The translations under genes and the position numbers were made by a program. Shown piece by piece: positions 45,434 to 54,469 of a stretch of 64,000 bases of DNA. The notes under the pieces are model-generated. The model saw only the letters and a list, made by a program, of their open reading frames with translations, was not told the DNA's origin and did no database searches. Origin of the DNA: Aerococcus viridans (lineage in GTDB: Bacteria; Bacillota; Bacilli; Lactobacillales; Aerococcaceae); contig NZ_NBTM02000001.1 in NCBI RefSeq assembly GCF_002083135.2, positions 310,001 through 374,000 on the forward strand, written 5' to 3'. How positions within the stretch are numbered: the stretch's first letter is position 1; each line of letters opens with the position of its first letter.

Positions 45434-46042
45434 CTATTTTAGCGGTTGAAAACCAGAGATGCCGACCCATGCATCCAATTGTTGTTCAGTCTCTGCAATA
45501 GACCCCGAATTATCAATCACCACATCCGCCATCATGGCTTTTCGTTCAATGGACATTTGACTAGTCATTCGTTGAAAAGCATCAACTGAAGTTAAGTTAT
45601 CCCGCTGTATTAACCGGTCTAATTGAATGGTTTCAGACACATAAATAACCATTACCTGGTCACATGCATCCACGAAATTTCCTTCAAATAATAAAGGAAT
45701 ATCCATGACAATCAGTTCATGTCCTTCCGCTTCATACTTGTCTTTTTGACTGTTTAACCAGTCGCGAATAGGTTGGCGTAACAATTCGTTCAACTTTTCT
45801 CGTTTCTTATCATCTGAGAAGATAATTTGGCCTAGTTTCTTACGGTCTAACACCCCATTAGGAAAGACAATATCCTCTCCAAAATGCGCTTTAACCGCTT
45901 CTAAACCTGGTTGTCCTGGTTCAACAACCACTCGCGCCCCGTAATCTGCATCGATGACTGGAAACCCAGCTTTCTTAAAAAATTTACTTGCAGTTGATTT
46001 ACCTGTGGCAATACTGCCGGTTAGTCCTAAAATATGACTCAT
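45434..46042 (-). CDS. coaE: Dephospho-CoA kinase
   Basis: Last step of coenzyme A synthesis. P-loop LTGSIATGKSTASKFF (residues about 6-21), DADYGARVVVEPGQPG with the catalytic Asp, MDIPLLFEGNFVDACD, and VDAFQRMTSQMSIERKAMMA. Normal length of 202. GGAGGC precedes the ATG. It follows mutM by 18 bases; the pair mutM-coaE is conserved. Confidence 0.95.
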   Translation of the reverse strand: MSHILGLTGSIATGKSTASKFFKKAGFPVIDADYGARVVVEPGQPGLEAVKAHFGEDIVFPNGVLDRKKLGQIIFSDDKKREKLNELLRQPIRDWLNSQKDKYEAEGHELIVMDIPLLFEGNFVDACDQVMVIYVSETIQLDRLIQRDNLTSVDAFQRMTSQMSIERKAMMADVVIDNSGSIAETEQQLDAWVGISGFQPLK

Positions 46043-46060
46043 AGTGCCTCCATTTTACTT

Positions 46061-46915
46061 TTAAATAGATGATGTAGTGTTTTTAACTGAAAAGTGAATG
46101 CGCTGGCAATGTGGACAGAAATGTGTCCCTCTTTTAGCCACGCTAATTTTCTCAATCTCAGTGCCGCATCGTGTACAGGGTTGGCCCTTTTTCCCGTAGA
46201 CCTTTAAATAATCGGCATAATGACCATTCTCACCAAAGGTATTGGTATAGGTTCGAATCGTTGTCCCACCAACTTCAATAGCTGACGCCATAATCCTACG
46301 ACTCTCAGTGATAATGGCTTGGATTTCCTCGTCGTATAATGATCTAGCGCTTTGTTCAGGGTGGATTTTCGCTGCAAATAAGATTTCATCCGCATAAATA
46401 TTACCAATTCCCGCAATAACCCCTTGGTCTAAAAGAACTGCCTTGATGGGTCTTGTTGTCTTATCAAAACGCTTTTGCAGATAATCAACAGTTAAATTTT
46501 TTGGTTCAGGACCTAATTTCAACTTGGCAATTTCCGCTTCAGTATCCGCCTTTTCAACCATATGAATCCGGCCAAACTTCCGAACATCTCTGTAACGAAG
46601 GTCATGACCGTCAGTCAGATGACAAATAACATGGGTATATTGGTCTACCGGGCTTTCCGTTGGCTCATATAGGTATTTGCCTTCCATCCGTAAATGGGCA
46701 ATCCATGTTACATCAGTCCAATAGAAAAGTAAAAATTTTCCTACTCGACCTACTTTCTCTAATTGCTGGCCTGGCATCCGTCTCTCAAAGGCATCCACAC
46801 CACCTTCTGCTTGAATAATTCTTGGCCAAGTCACTGTCACAGACGATACTGTCTTACCAATAACAATTTCTTCTAGACCGCGTCGAACCGTTTCCACTTC
46901 GGGCATTTCTGGCAT
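46061..46915 (-). CDS. mutM: Formamidopyrimidine-DNA glycosylase (Fpg/MutM)
   Basis: Excises 8-oxoguanine and formamidopyrimidines. It must start Met-Pro-Glu so that Pro2 becomes the catalytic N-terminus: the ATG at 46915 gives PEMPEVETVRRGL, so the in-frame GTG at 46918 is rejected. The Lys of the beta-hairpin (MEGKYLYE) and the H2TH domain (DQGVIAGIGNIYADEILF) are present. The C-terminal zinc finger is YGKKGQPCTRCG then THFCPHCQR. 284 residues. Upstream polA is separated by a terminator. Confidence 0.95.
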   Translation of the reverse strand: MPEMPEVETVRRGLEEIVIGKTVSSVTVTWPRIIQAEGGVDAFERRMPGQQLEKVGRVGKFLLFYWTDVTWIAHLRMEGKYLYEPTESPVDQYTHVICHLTDGHDLRYRDVRKFGRIHMVEKADTEAEIAKLKLGPEPKNLTVDYLQKRFDKTTRPIKAVLLDQGVIAGIGNIYADEILFAAKIHPEQSARSLYDEEIQAIITESRRIMASAIEVGGTTIRTYTNTFGENGHYADYLKVYGKKGQPCTRCGTEIEKISVAKRGTHFCPHCQRIHFSVKNTTSSI

Positions 46916-47042
46916 CACTACACCACTTTCTAATTTCTCTTCTTCATACCATTCTAATGCAAAACCTGCCTATTGAAAAGACAAGTAGGAGGTAAAGCTT
47001 GTAAGATATCTGCCATCCTTTTCCCTTTTATTCCATAGGCTA

Positions 47043-47081
47043 GAAAAGAGGTGCCAGTCTGTTTTAACTGCACCTCTTTTG
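47043..47081 (-). terminator. polA terminator
   Basis: Minus strand AAGAGGTGC pairs with GCACCTCTT, followed by TT; A and T tracts on both sides. Confidence 0.75.
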
Positions 47082-47086
47082 ATTCA

Positions 47087-49771
47087 TTATTTTGCTTCAT
47101 ACCAAGTTGCACCGTAATTAGATTCAATTTCTAATGGCACATCTAGTTGGGCTGCTGACCCCATGATTTCAGTCACTAATTTTTCTAGTGTATCAATTTC
47201 ATCTTTTGGCACTTCAAAGACCAACTCATCATGGATTTGTAATAATAGATTGGCTTGTAACTTATGTTCTTTTAACGCTTCATCCATCTTCACCATGGCT
47301 ATCTTAATGATATCCGCCGCCGTCCCTTGAATTGGCGTATTCATGGCATTACGTTCAGCAAATGAACGAACGTTAAAGTTCTTCGCGTTTAAATCAGGTA
47401 AGTAGCGACGACGGTTGAATAGGGTTTCTACATAACCATCTTCTTTGGCTTTCTCTACAACATCCTTCATGTAAGCTTGAACGCCTGGATAGTTTTCCAA
47501 GTAAGTATCAATAAAATTCTTAGCTTCTGGACGAGAGATATTCAAGTTTTGGCTCAAACCATAGTCAGAAATCCCATAGACAATCCCGAAGTTTACCGCC
47601 TTGGCATTTCGCCTCATGTTAGACGTCACTTCTTCTTTAGCCACATTGTAGACTTTCATAGCTGTTGAAGTATGGATATCTTCATGGTTGTTGAAGGCTT
47701 CCTGCATATGCTTGTCACCAGAAATATGGGCTAGCACCCGTAATTCAATTTGTGAGTAGTCACTTGAAAAAATAACCCAGTCTTCGTGACTTGGTACAAA
47801 GGCTTTACGAATGCTCCGACCTTCTTCAGAACGAATTGGAATATTTTGTAAGTTTGGATCAGCTGATGATAAACGACCTGTTGATGTTAAGGTTTGTTGG
47901 AAACGAGAGTGAATTTTACCATCCCCGTGGATAAACTCTTGTAACCCTTCAACATAAGTCGATTGCAATTTATTCAATTGACGGTAGTTTAAAATCAAGT
48001 CGATAATTGGTGCTTGGCCAGCCAATTTTTCCAAAACATCCTGGGCTGTTGAATAACCAGTCTTCGTTTTCTTAATCACAGGTAAGCCCATTTCTTCAAA
48101 TAGGATAACCCCTAATTGCTTAGGTGAATTCACATTGAATTCGTGGCCTGCTTCTTTCCAGATATTGGCTTCAAGGCCGTCAATAATCTCTTGGAATTCA
48201 GCCTGCATAGTGATTAATTGTTGTTTATCCACTGAAATCCCTAAAATTTCAAGGTTTGCTAATACTAAAGCCAATGGTAACTCCATTTTTTGGTACAAGT
48301 CATCCATTTGGTTGGCTTCTAATTGCGGGCGAATGGTTTCTTGTAAACGTGCGATAATATGCACTTTACGGGCAATATGTTCGTACATGGTTTCAGCTTC
48401 TTCAGGTACGCCTCGTTTAGCCCCTTTGCCATAAATAGACTCATCATAAGACAAGTCATCCATATCAAATTCGCGTGCCACTTCAGCCAAGTCGTTAGAA
48501 TTGTCGCGGGCATGTAATAAATACGACCCAATTAAGACGTCATCCACAACCCCTACAAAGTCGATGCCTACATAGTCCAGCATGACCTTTGTTCGTTTGG
48601 CATCAAAGACTACTTTTGTGACTTGCTCATCCGACAACCATGATTTAAATAAATCAGCCTGCAGTAAGCTAGCATCTCCAGTAAAGATTTCACTACCGTT
48701 CGTCCATGCAACAGCCACAACCTCTGAATCATGGTAGTTTTTACTCAAGTTTTCAAGGTAAATCGCATACCCATCCGCTGCAGCCACACCTGGGAAATGG
48801 TCCACTGTTAAATCCTCAGCAGACGCCACATGCGTATAGGTAACCTCTTCCCAATCTTCTGTCAACAAGTCCGCCTGGTCTGAATTTTCCAATAAACGAG
48901 ACATAAAGCCATTAAAGTTCATATCCTTATAAAATGACATCAGCGGTTCAAGCTGTTTGCCTTTATAAGGTAACTCAGCTAATTCAATTTTCACAGGTGC
49001 GTCCAGTTCAATCCGCGCCAACTTTTTAGACAGAATCGCATTGTCTTTTTCGTTGATCAGATTTTCTTTCCGCTTCGATTTCTTCATATCGTCAATTTGC
49101 TCATACATCGCTTCCATTGACCCATATTCATGTAATAATTTTAGGGCTGTCTTTTCACCAATCCCTGATACACCAGGGTAGTTATCTGAAGAATCACCCA
49201 TTAACCCCTTCATATCAATGATTTGTTCAGGCGTAATCCCCATATCTTCCATAATCGAAGCTGGCGTATAAGATGCTAATTCAGATACCCCTTTTTTGGT
49301 GATATCTACTCGGACATTGTCACGTGCCAATTGCGTCAAATCCTTGTCCCCAGAAATCACGACAACATCAAATTCTTCAGGGTCTACTTTAGTCGCAAAA
49401 GTCCCGATAATGTCGTCTGCCTCATAGTTAGTCAACTCATAATGCGCAACCCCAAAGGCATCTAGGAGCACATTGAAAAATGGCATTTGCTCTCTAAACT
49501 CAGATGGTGTTGATTGACGCCCACCTTTATATTCATCAAAGAATTCGTTTCTAAAAGTCGTTTTACCTGCGTCCCACGCCACCAAGGCATGCGTCGGTTG
49601 TTCTTTTTCCAAGATATTATTCATCATTTCATGAAAAGCAAACAAGGCATTGGTATGCATACCATTCTTGTTTACGAATGAATCGATATTATGGATGGCA
49701 AAGAAAGAACGAAAAGCCAGAGATGACCCGTCAAATAGGACGAGCTTCTTCTTTTCTTTATTAGTACTCAA
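47087..49771 (-). CDS. polA: DNA polymerase I
   Basis: A 894-residue repair and Okazaki-fragment polymerase. N-terminal 5'-3' exonuclease (KKLVLFDGSSLAFRSFFAI; VVISGDKDLTQL), a central DnaQ-like domain (about 320-500) that lacks clear proofreading acidic motifs, then the polymerase: motif A SSDYSQIELRVLAHISGD, O helix RRNAKAVNFGIVYGIS, motif C LLQIHDELVFEV. The start is TTG at 49771: GGAGG lies eight bases upstream, and the protein begins STNKEKKKLVLFDG as in relatives. It overlaps the end of the MaoC-like gene by 11 bases, so translation is probably coupled. An upstream in-frame ATG (49828) has no ribosome site. Confidence 0.95.
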   Translation of the reverse strand: MSTNKEKKKLVLFDGSSLAFRSFFAIHNIDSFVNKNGMHTNALFAFHEMMNNILEKEQPTHALVAWDAGKTTFRNEFFDEYKGGRQSTPSEFREQMPFFNVLLDAFGVAHYELTNYEADDIIGTFATKVDPEEFDVVVISGDKDLTQLARDNVRVDITKKGVSELASYTPASIMEDMGITPEQIIDMKGLMGDSSDNYPGVSGIGEKTALKLLHEYGSMEAMYEQIDDMKKSKRKENLINEKDNAILSKKLARIELDAPVKIELAELPYKGKQLEPLMSFYKDMNFNGFMSRLLENSDQADLLTEDWEEVTYTHVASAEDLTVDHFPGVAAADGYAIYLENLSKNYHDSEVVAVAWTNGSEIFTGDASLLQADLFKSWLSDEQVTKVVFDAKRTKVMLDYVGIDFVGVVDDVLIGSYLLHARDNSNDLAEVAREFDMDDLSYDESIYGKGAKRGVPEEAETMYEHIARKVHIIARLQETIRPQLEANQMDDLYQKMELPLALVLANLEILGISVDKQQLITMQAEFQEIIDGLEANIWKEAGHEFNVNSPKQLGVILFEEMGLPVIKKTKTGYSTAQDVLEKLAGQAPIIDLILNYRQLNKLQSTYVEGLQEFIHGDGKIHSRFQQTLTSTGRLSSADPNLQNIPIRSEEGRSIRKAFVPSHEDWVIFSSDYSQIELRVLAHISGDKHMQEAFNNHEDIHTSTAMKVYNVAKEEVTSNMRRNAKAVNFGIVYGISDYGLSQNLNISRPEAKNFIDTYLENYPGVQAYMKDVVEKAKEDGYVETLFNRRRYLPDLNAKNFNVRSFAERNAMNTPIQGTAADIIKIAMVKMDEALKEHKLQANLLLQIHDELVFEVPKDEIDTLEKLVTEIMGSAAQLDVPLEIESNYGATWYEAK

Positions 49772-50306
49772 TTGAGTCGCCTCCTGAAATTCGTTGGAAT
49801 ACACCTGCATCAATCGTCTCAGCGTCATTTTGTAGGTGCTCTTGTGGTGGTAAAACTGTCAACATAGCATCTAATACACGGTCGTCGTCAGTCGCATTGG
49901 TAAATTTTCCAATACAGTGAATTGTCACAAATTGTTTTAGTTCTTCTACGCGAATAACTTCAAATTCAAAAGTAATGATTGAATTGTGTGGAATAGAGTG
50001 AATAATATTGATGTTCATTTCAACTAAACGTGACCCGGGTCCAGGGAAATTCATCGATACTGTACGCGTAATAATCCCCATTAAGGCGATTGGTGGTACA
50101 ACAACCTCGCCTGGAGTAAGGCCTGCTTTATGTGACGTTTGTTGTAGGTATGCCGGGTTCGAGTCTGAGGTAACCCCCATGTATAACAAGACATCTCGCT
50201 CTCTAATCGATTCAGTTACACGGAAAGTGTCGCCAACTTTGATTGCTTGAAGGGTTTTACCCATTGCAGCTTGTTCTTGAGTCTCTTCTAAATTATGTTC
50301 TACCAT
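49761..50306 (-). CDS. MaoC-like hot-dog fold protein
   Basis: A 181-residue protein with a single hot-dog domain. ITESIRERDVLLYMGVTSDSNPAYLQ-type segment (residues about 32-56) resembles the (R)-specific enoyl-CoA hydratase motif, in which Asp and Asn/His act; the usual GDxNPxH is altered to SDSNPAYL, so activity is uncertain. GEVVVPPIALMGIITRTVS matches the helix that follows in MaoC proteins. The first 18 residues are a Glu/Gln-rich lead. AGGGGTG precedes the ATG. It overlaps the polA start by 11 bases, so it is read in the same transcript. Confidence 0.75.
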   Translation of the reverse strand: MVEHNLEETQEQAAMGKTLQAIKVGDTFRVTESIRERDVLLYMGVTSDSNPAYLQQTSHKAGLTPGEVVVPPIALMGIITRTVSMNFPGPGSRLVEMNINIIHSIPHNSIITFEFEVIRVEELKQFVTIHCIGKFTNATDDDRVLDAMLTVLPPQEHLQNDAETIDAGVFQRISGGDSIEY

Positions 50307-50463
50307 ATTTAATACACCCCTACGCTTATTTTATGATCTTGTCATTTCCAACGATTATTTGTTGCGAAAAAATGCAACAGTCTCTTTCATATTTTATCAA
50401 AGAAAATGGATATATGCGACAAATACAATAGTATGGTAGTAGATACCATTGTACCGGCTGCAT

Positions 50464-50497
50464 AAAAAAGCTATGACCAGAATGTCATAGCTTTTTT
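50464..50497. terminator. Terminator of the M20 deacylase gene
   Basis: AAAAAAGCTATGAC pairs with GTCATAGCTTTTTT, a 14-bp perfect palindromic stem with a short loop; symmetric, so it works in both directions. Confidence 0.9.
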
Positions 50498-50506
50498 AAA
50501 CCAGTT

Positions 50507-51757
50507 TTATTTGTTTTCTAAATAAGTGGCTAACAAGTCAATGTATAAGTTGACGAATGTTAGATACTCGTCCTTGTCCACGTATTCATCAATTTGATGT
50601 GATGTTGTTGATCCTGGGCCAAAGATGATGATTGGGTAGCCTGCTGGTTTGTTAGCAACAAAGTTTGCCCCATCCGTACCACCTGTCATTGGCACAACTT
50701 CCAAGTCTTGGTTTAGGTATGTAGCGCCTAATGATTTGGTTAATTGGACTAAGTCTGAATTAACCCCGCCATTTAGTGGTTTTAAGTCTAGGGTTAATTG
50801 TAAGTTGAAGTCTGCCCCTTTATCTAAGAATTCTTGGTAAACTTCAGAAAATACGCCTTTAACCGCTTCGTTGTCGAATTCAGGTACCGTACGGATGTTG
50901 AAGACAACTTCTGCGTGGTCAGGAATGGTATTCACTTGGTCACCACCACGGAATACAGTCACGTTAAAGGTTGGCTGTTTCAATAATTGGTCTAATTCTT
51001 GGTTACCAGCGTCGTCACCTTCAACTGCCCCGTATAAATTCAATACTGGTGAGAAGTCTAATTGACCAAAGCTAATATCTTTTGTCGCTTCTTTGAATGC
51101 CTGTTTGAAGGCTAAAGCAAAGTCCATCAATGGGTCAATGGCGTTGATGCCACCACGTGGTCTAGATGAATGAACAGATTTACCACGTGATGACACTACA
51201 AAGTTCATGGAACCCTTGTGAGATGGGTGAATCATCCCTGTTGTTGGTTCACCAATCACAATCGCGTCAACGTCAGATACATGACCTGCTTCTTCTAGTT
51301 GTATTGAACCGACAGCCCCATTTTCCTCGTTGTAAGTCGCTAACAGGCGTAAAGTTCCGCGTTCTAATAATCCTTGTTCTTTAATTTCGATCATAGCGAT
51401 CACTAAGGCAGCCAATCCGCCTTTCATATCTGTAGATCCACGGCCGAATAGTTTCCCGTCACGCTCAGTCAATGTGTAAGGATCAGACGTCCAAGCCTCC
51501 GCGTTCCCTGCAGATACGACATCCATATGACCAGAAATCGCTAATACTGGCGAACCAGATCCGATTTCAGCTACCAAGTTGGCACGACCAGGAATCCCTG
51601 TTGGAATCACCTTAGAATCGATTCCATACTCGCCTAGTAGGGCTGCAAGATAATTAGCCACATCTTCCTCATTGCGGTCAACCGTCTCGATAGCCACAAT
51701 ATCACTTAAAATTTTAATTTTCTCTTCATCAGTAAATACTTTAGCTACTTTTGTCAA
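50507..51757 (-). CDS. M20 family ArgE/DapE-type deacylase
   Basis: A zinc amidohydrolase of 416 residues, probably succinyl-diaminopimelate desuccinylase or an acetylornithine-type deacetylase; the substrate cannot be told. Metal motif ISGHMDVVSA (His/Asp, about residues 74-83), GRGSTDMKGGLAAL (bridging Asp), YNEENGAVGS (catalytic Glu pair), VIGEPT and the dimerisation-domain HSSRPRGGINAI. The start is TTG at 51757 with GAGGAG eight bases upstream; the open frame continues three codons further upstream, overlapping that site. Confidence 0.85.
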   Translation of the reverse strand: MTKVAKVFTDEEKIKILSDIVAIETVDRNEEDVANYLAALLGEYGIDSKVIPTGIPGRANLVAEIGSGSPVLAISGHMDVVSAGNAEAWTSDPYTLTERDGKLFGRGSTDMKGGLAALVIAMIEIKEQGLLERGTLRLLATYNEENGAVGSIQLEEAGHVSDVDAIVIGEPTTGMIHPSHKGSMNFVVSSRGKSVHSSRPRGGINAIDPLMDFALAFKQAFKEATKDISFGQLDFSPVLNLYGAVEGDDAGNQELDQLLKQPTFNVTVFRGGDQVNTIPDHAEVVFNIRTVPEFDNEAVKGVFSEVYQEFLDKGADFNLQLTLDLKPLNGGVNSDLVQLTKSLGATYLNQDLEVVPMTGGTDGANFVANKPAGYPIIIFGPGSTTSHQIDEYVDKDEYLTFVNLYIDLLATYLENK

Positions 51758-52041
51758 AAAGAACACTCCTCATTTTTCTGCCAGTTTCTATGGCATTCAT
51801 CTCTACTTTTCATTTTAGCACGAATTTTTGGACACAAATAATAAATTGCCTAAGAGATTTCAATCAGGGGTGTTCTCTTTTACCGAATTATATATGCGAA
51901 TACTTTTCTAAGTAGAATTAACCAACATTTCACGCGACGCCATCAAATATATGATTTATCCTGGAAATCGTTTTCATAAATCATTTCTTATGCTAGAATG
52001 AAGTTAACATCAAATACCAAAATACGAGAGGAGTGAATATT

Positions 52042-52713
52042 ATGGCAGCTATCCATTATTACTTTGTCCGTCATGGCGAAACGACGGCCAATGCAGACCA
52101 ACGTGTCCAAGGATGGGCAGATTCACCAGTTACACGCGACGGCATGCACGTAGTCGACCAAGTAGCCGAAACCCTAGCAGATGTGCCCTTTGACCTAGCC
52201 TATTCCAGTGATTTAGACCGGTGTATTGAAACAGGTGAGCGGATCTTAATGAAACAAGAAAATGATATCCAACTATTCCCAGTTGAAGGCTTTAGAGAGT
52301 ACAACTTTGGTGGTTTAGAAGATCAAGATATGGAGAAAGTATGGCCAAAATCCATTAGTCAATTAGTGGACGAGATGCGGATTAACCAAATCCCTTCAAC
52401 CCAATACGTGCCACTAATTATTGAAAATCTTGTGGACCGAGACGAAGAAGGCAATTCAGAAGACTTTATCACCTTCTGGAACCGGATCGAAGAAGCTATG
52501 TTGGATATTCATGACGACGCCCTAGAAGTCCGCATGGAAACCCAAAAGAAAGACATCCACGTCTTAATCGTCAGCCATGACATGCCAATTCGCTTCTTCC
52601 TACATGAAGTCCTACCAGAATTCGACTTAAAAGAAGACTTAAAATACGGCCATTATGCCCATGTCGTTTATACCAAAGGTGCCTACGAACTAGAAGAATT
52701 TAACCAAGTTTAG
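52042..52713 (+). CDS. Histidine phosphatase family protein (phosphoglycerate mutase-like)
   Basis: A 223-residue branch 1 histidine phosphatase. The phosphohistidine motif is YYFVRHGETTANADQRVQGW (His near residue 10), with the second Arg in AYSSDLDRCIETGERI, the catalytic Glu region FREYNFGGLED, and the second His in LIVSHDMPIRFFL. Insertions relative to the canonical mutase make a phosphatase more likely; substrate unknown. GAGGAG lies eight bases before the ATG at 52042. Monocistronic, closed by a long hairpin. Confidence 0.88.
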   Translation: MAAIHYYFVRHGETTANADQRVQGWADSPVTRDGMHVVDQVAETLADVPFDLAYSSDLDRCIETGERILMKQENDIQLFPVEGFREYNFGGLEDQDMEKVWPKSISQLVDEMRINQIPSTQYVPLIIENLVDRDEEGNSEDFITFWNRIEEAMLDIHDDALEVRMETQKKDIHVLIVSHDMPIRFFLHEVLPEFDLKEDLKYGHYAHVVYTKGAYELEEFNQV

Positions 52714-52742
52714 TCAGACATTCTTTGAAAAATAACCAAATA

Positions 52743-52812
52743 AAAAAGCTAGCTTTACCTCCTGTTTCGTGTATCTAACAAGAAATGGTCTAGGTAAGCT
52801 AGCTTATTTTTT
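52743..52812 (+). terminator. Terminator of the histidine phosphatase gene
   Basis: AAGCTAGCTTTACC pairs with GGTAAGCTAGCTT (small mismatch), loop of about 30 bases, then ATTTTTT. Confidence 0.8.
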
Positions 52813-52816
52813 ATCT

Positions 52817-53106
52817 TTATGGTCTAAACTTTTCAATGACGGCTTGCATTTCTTCAGCAAAATAGTCTAACTCTAGGTCAATGAAGTCTTGCAAGTAGAT
52901 GCTTTCTTGACGACTCTTATCCTCTAAATCTTTCATTATTTGTGTTAAGACTTTATTTGACAAGGCTGAATAATAGTTGCTTTTTGAATACCAATTTCAA
53001 CCGCTTGGGAAATTTCACTATCAGAGCTTGATGATCCACCGTGTAAATCTAATAGGGTATCTACCAATTGACTCACTTCTTCCAAGATATGGAATTTTAA
53101 TTTACA
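52817..53106 (-). pseudogene. Decayed reading frame, family not recognised
   Basis: Minus strand coding-like sequence in two frames. The first runs from about 53106 (KFHILEEVSQLVDTLLDLHG, then SSSSDSEISQAVEIGIQKAT) and hits a stop after a shift near 52985; the other continues YYSALSNKVLTQIMKDLEDK then FIDLELDYFAEEMQAVIEKF to a stop at 52817. No start codon with a ribosome site precedes the first part, and a stop lies directly upstream. It looks like the helical C-terminal part of a small regulator-like protein, but I cannot name it. Confidence 0.5.
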
Positions 53107-53134
53107 GGCTTATTATCATAATTCGTATTTTGTT

Positions 53135-53668
53135 CTAACGTCTGTGGTAAATGTGAATTGTCAATCCACCCATGACATCCACTTGGTCCAGTTGCAATGG
53201 AATAGATTCGTCCAATTCATAGAATAAAGGCTTCCCTTTACCCAGAATTATTGGCACGGTCCCGATGATATATTCATCAATCGCATTGGTCGCCATGAAG
53301 GGTTTCAGCATAATGCCACCACCATACAAGTAAATATTGTGGTCTTGCTTCTTCTTCGCCAGCATTAATTTCACAATTTGCCCTGGTTTGACAAAATGGA
53401 TATTGCCTTCGTTTGACCGTTTTTCATTAGTCACGACGTATATGGTTTTTGATGGAAAATCTGCGACAAAGCCAATTTTATAAGACTGGTGTCCCATGAC
53501 AATAATGTCATAAGCCTCAAAAAAGGCTTCCAGCGAATACGGTGAATCACTGGTTGATACATCCGTTAAATTCGGACCAGCTACTCCTTCAATAAAATCA
53601 AATTGATCATCCAAGTCTGCAATATAACCATCCACACTTTGGACAATACTTAAGGCAATCTTACCCAT
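53135..53668 (-). CDS. Dihydrofolate reductase family protein (RibD C-terminal-like)
   Basis: A 177-residue DHFR-fold protein of the RibD-C/YwjB type, not a canonical FolA. It has MGKIALSIVQSVDGYIADLD at the start, IIVMGHQSYKIG (NADP region), YVVTNEKRS and IYLYGGGIMLKPFM followed by YIIGTVPIILGKGKPLF. AAGGGGG precedes the ATG at 53668; the longer frame upstream (to 53719) has no ribosome site. It sits next to the folate operon but is separated by element C. Whether it reduces folates, pterins or something else is unknown. Confidence 0.82.
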   Translation of the reverse strand: MGKIALSIVQSVDGYIADLDDQFDFIEGVAGPNLTDVSTSDSPYSLEAFFEAYDIIVMGHQSYKIGFVADFPSKTIYVVTNEKRSNEGNIHFVKPGQIVKLMLAKKKQDHNIYLYGGGIMLKPFMATNAIDEYIIGTVPIILGKGKPLFYELDESIPLQLDQVDVMGGLTIHIYHRR

Positions 53669-53763
53669 TATATCCCCCTTCTTACATTTTATCCACAGTA
53701 GAAAAAATAATGTAATCACTATAACTTTAGTATTATTTCAAACGATTCTTAATTAGCCAGACA

Positions 53764-53946
53764 ACTTTTTAACAAAAAACTGACGGAAACAAGGTAGCCA
53801 TTAGCCACCAAAAAGAATAAAATGCGAATTACGGAGCCAAGCGATGAAGGTGCTTAGGAACCGTTTGAGGACTTTGAGTTCTGAAGACCTCAAACGGTTC
53901 GGTGGCTTTTAAATGGCTAACCTTTTCCAAAAGTTTGTTAAAAAGT
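53764..53946. repeat. Element C: 183-bp inverted-repeat unit
   Basis: Ends are perfect 13-bp inverted repeats ACTTTTTAACAAA / TTTGTTAAAAAGT. The pairing continues imperfectly inward (AAGG-TAGCCATT-AGCCACC against its complement), and the centre is a perfect 13-bp hairpin GAACCGTTTGAGG (53858-53870) / CCTCAAACGGTTC (53888-53900). It holds no reading frame. It lies between the DHFR-like gene and folK, both on the minus strand. It does not resemble repeats A or B. No target duplication is evident. Confidence 0.7.
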
Positions 53947-53960
53947 CCATAGGCCTTCTA

Positions 53961-54467
53961 TTATTCTAAAGATAATCCAGCAACACGGACATCATCTTTT
54001 TCAGCTTGTGGTAGTTGGTCGCGTAAATTACCAACTGCTTGTCCTAAAATCGGTACCTGCCAAGATCCAACAATATCGGCCGCTGGGCACAAGACGAAAG
54101 CCCGTTCATGCATACGGGGATGTGGTACTTGTAAGTCTGTCGTATCGATGACTTTTTCATCTATCAACAAGATATCCACGTCGATGGTACGTGGCCCGTT
54201 TTTAATAGTCCGGACCCGCTTTTGGTCTTGTTCAATGCTTTGACAGAAAGCCAGTAAATCAGCTGCTGATAAGTCCGTTTGGATATGCACAACCATATTC
54301 AAAAAGTCTTCTTGGTCTAAATAGCCTTTGGGTACTGTTTCATAGATTGGTGAAGTTGCCACTACTTTAGTCGCTTCATTTTCCTTAAAGGCTGCCACTG
54401 CATTTTTCAAGTGGCCTAGTCGTTGTTCAATGTTAGATCCTAAAGCGATTAATACGTCTGATTGCAT
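53961..54467 (-). CDS. folK: HPPK: 2-amino-4-hydroxy-6-hydroxymethyldihydropteridine pyrophosphokinase
   Basis: Transfers pyrophosphate from ATP to hydroxymethyl-dihydropterin, making the DHPS substrate. 168 residues: ALGSNIEQRLGHLKNAV at the start, YETVPKGYLDQEDFLN, and RTIKNGPRTIDVDILLID (the catalytic R...R-x-x-D-x-D-I-L motif, about residues 94-111). GAGGTG precedes the ATG inside the folB end. Last gene of folC-E-P-B-K. Confidence 0.96.
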   Translation of the reverse strand: MQSDVLIALGSNIEQRLGHLKNAVAAFKENEATKVVATSPIYETVPKGYLDQEDFLNMVVHIQTDLSAADLLAFCQSIEQDQKRVRTIKNGPRTIDVDILLIDEKVIDTTDLQVPHPRMHERAFVLCPAADIVGSWQVPILGQAVGNLRDQLPQAEKDDVRVAGLSLE

Positions 54468-54469
54468 CT

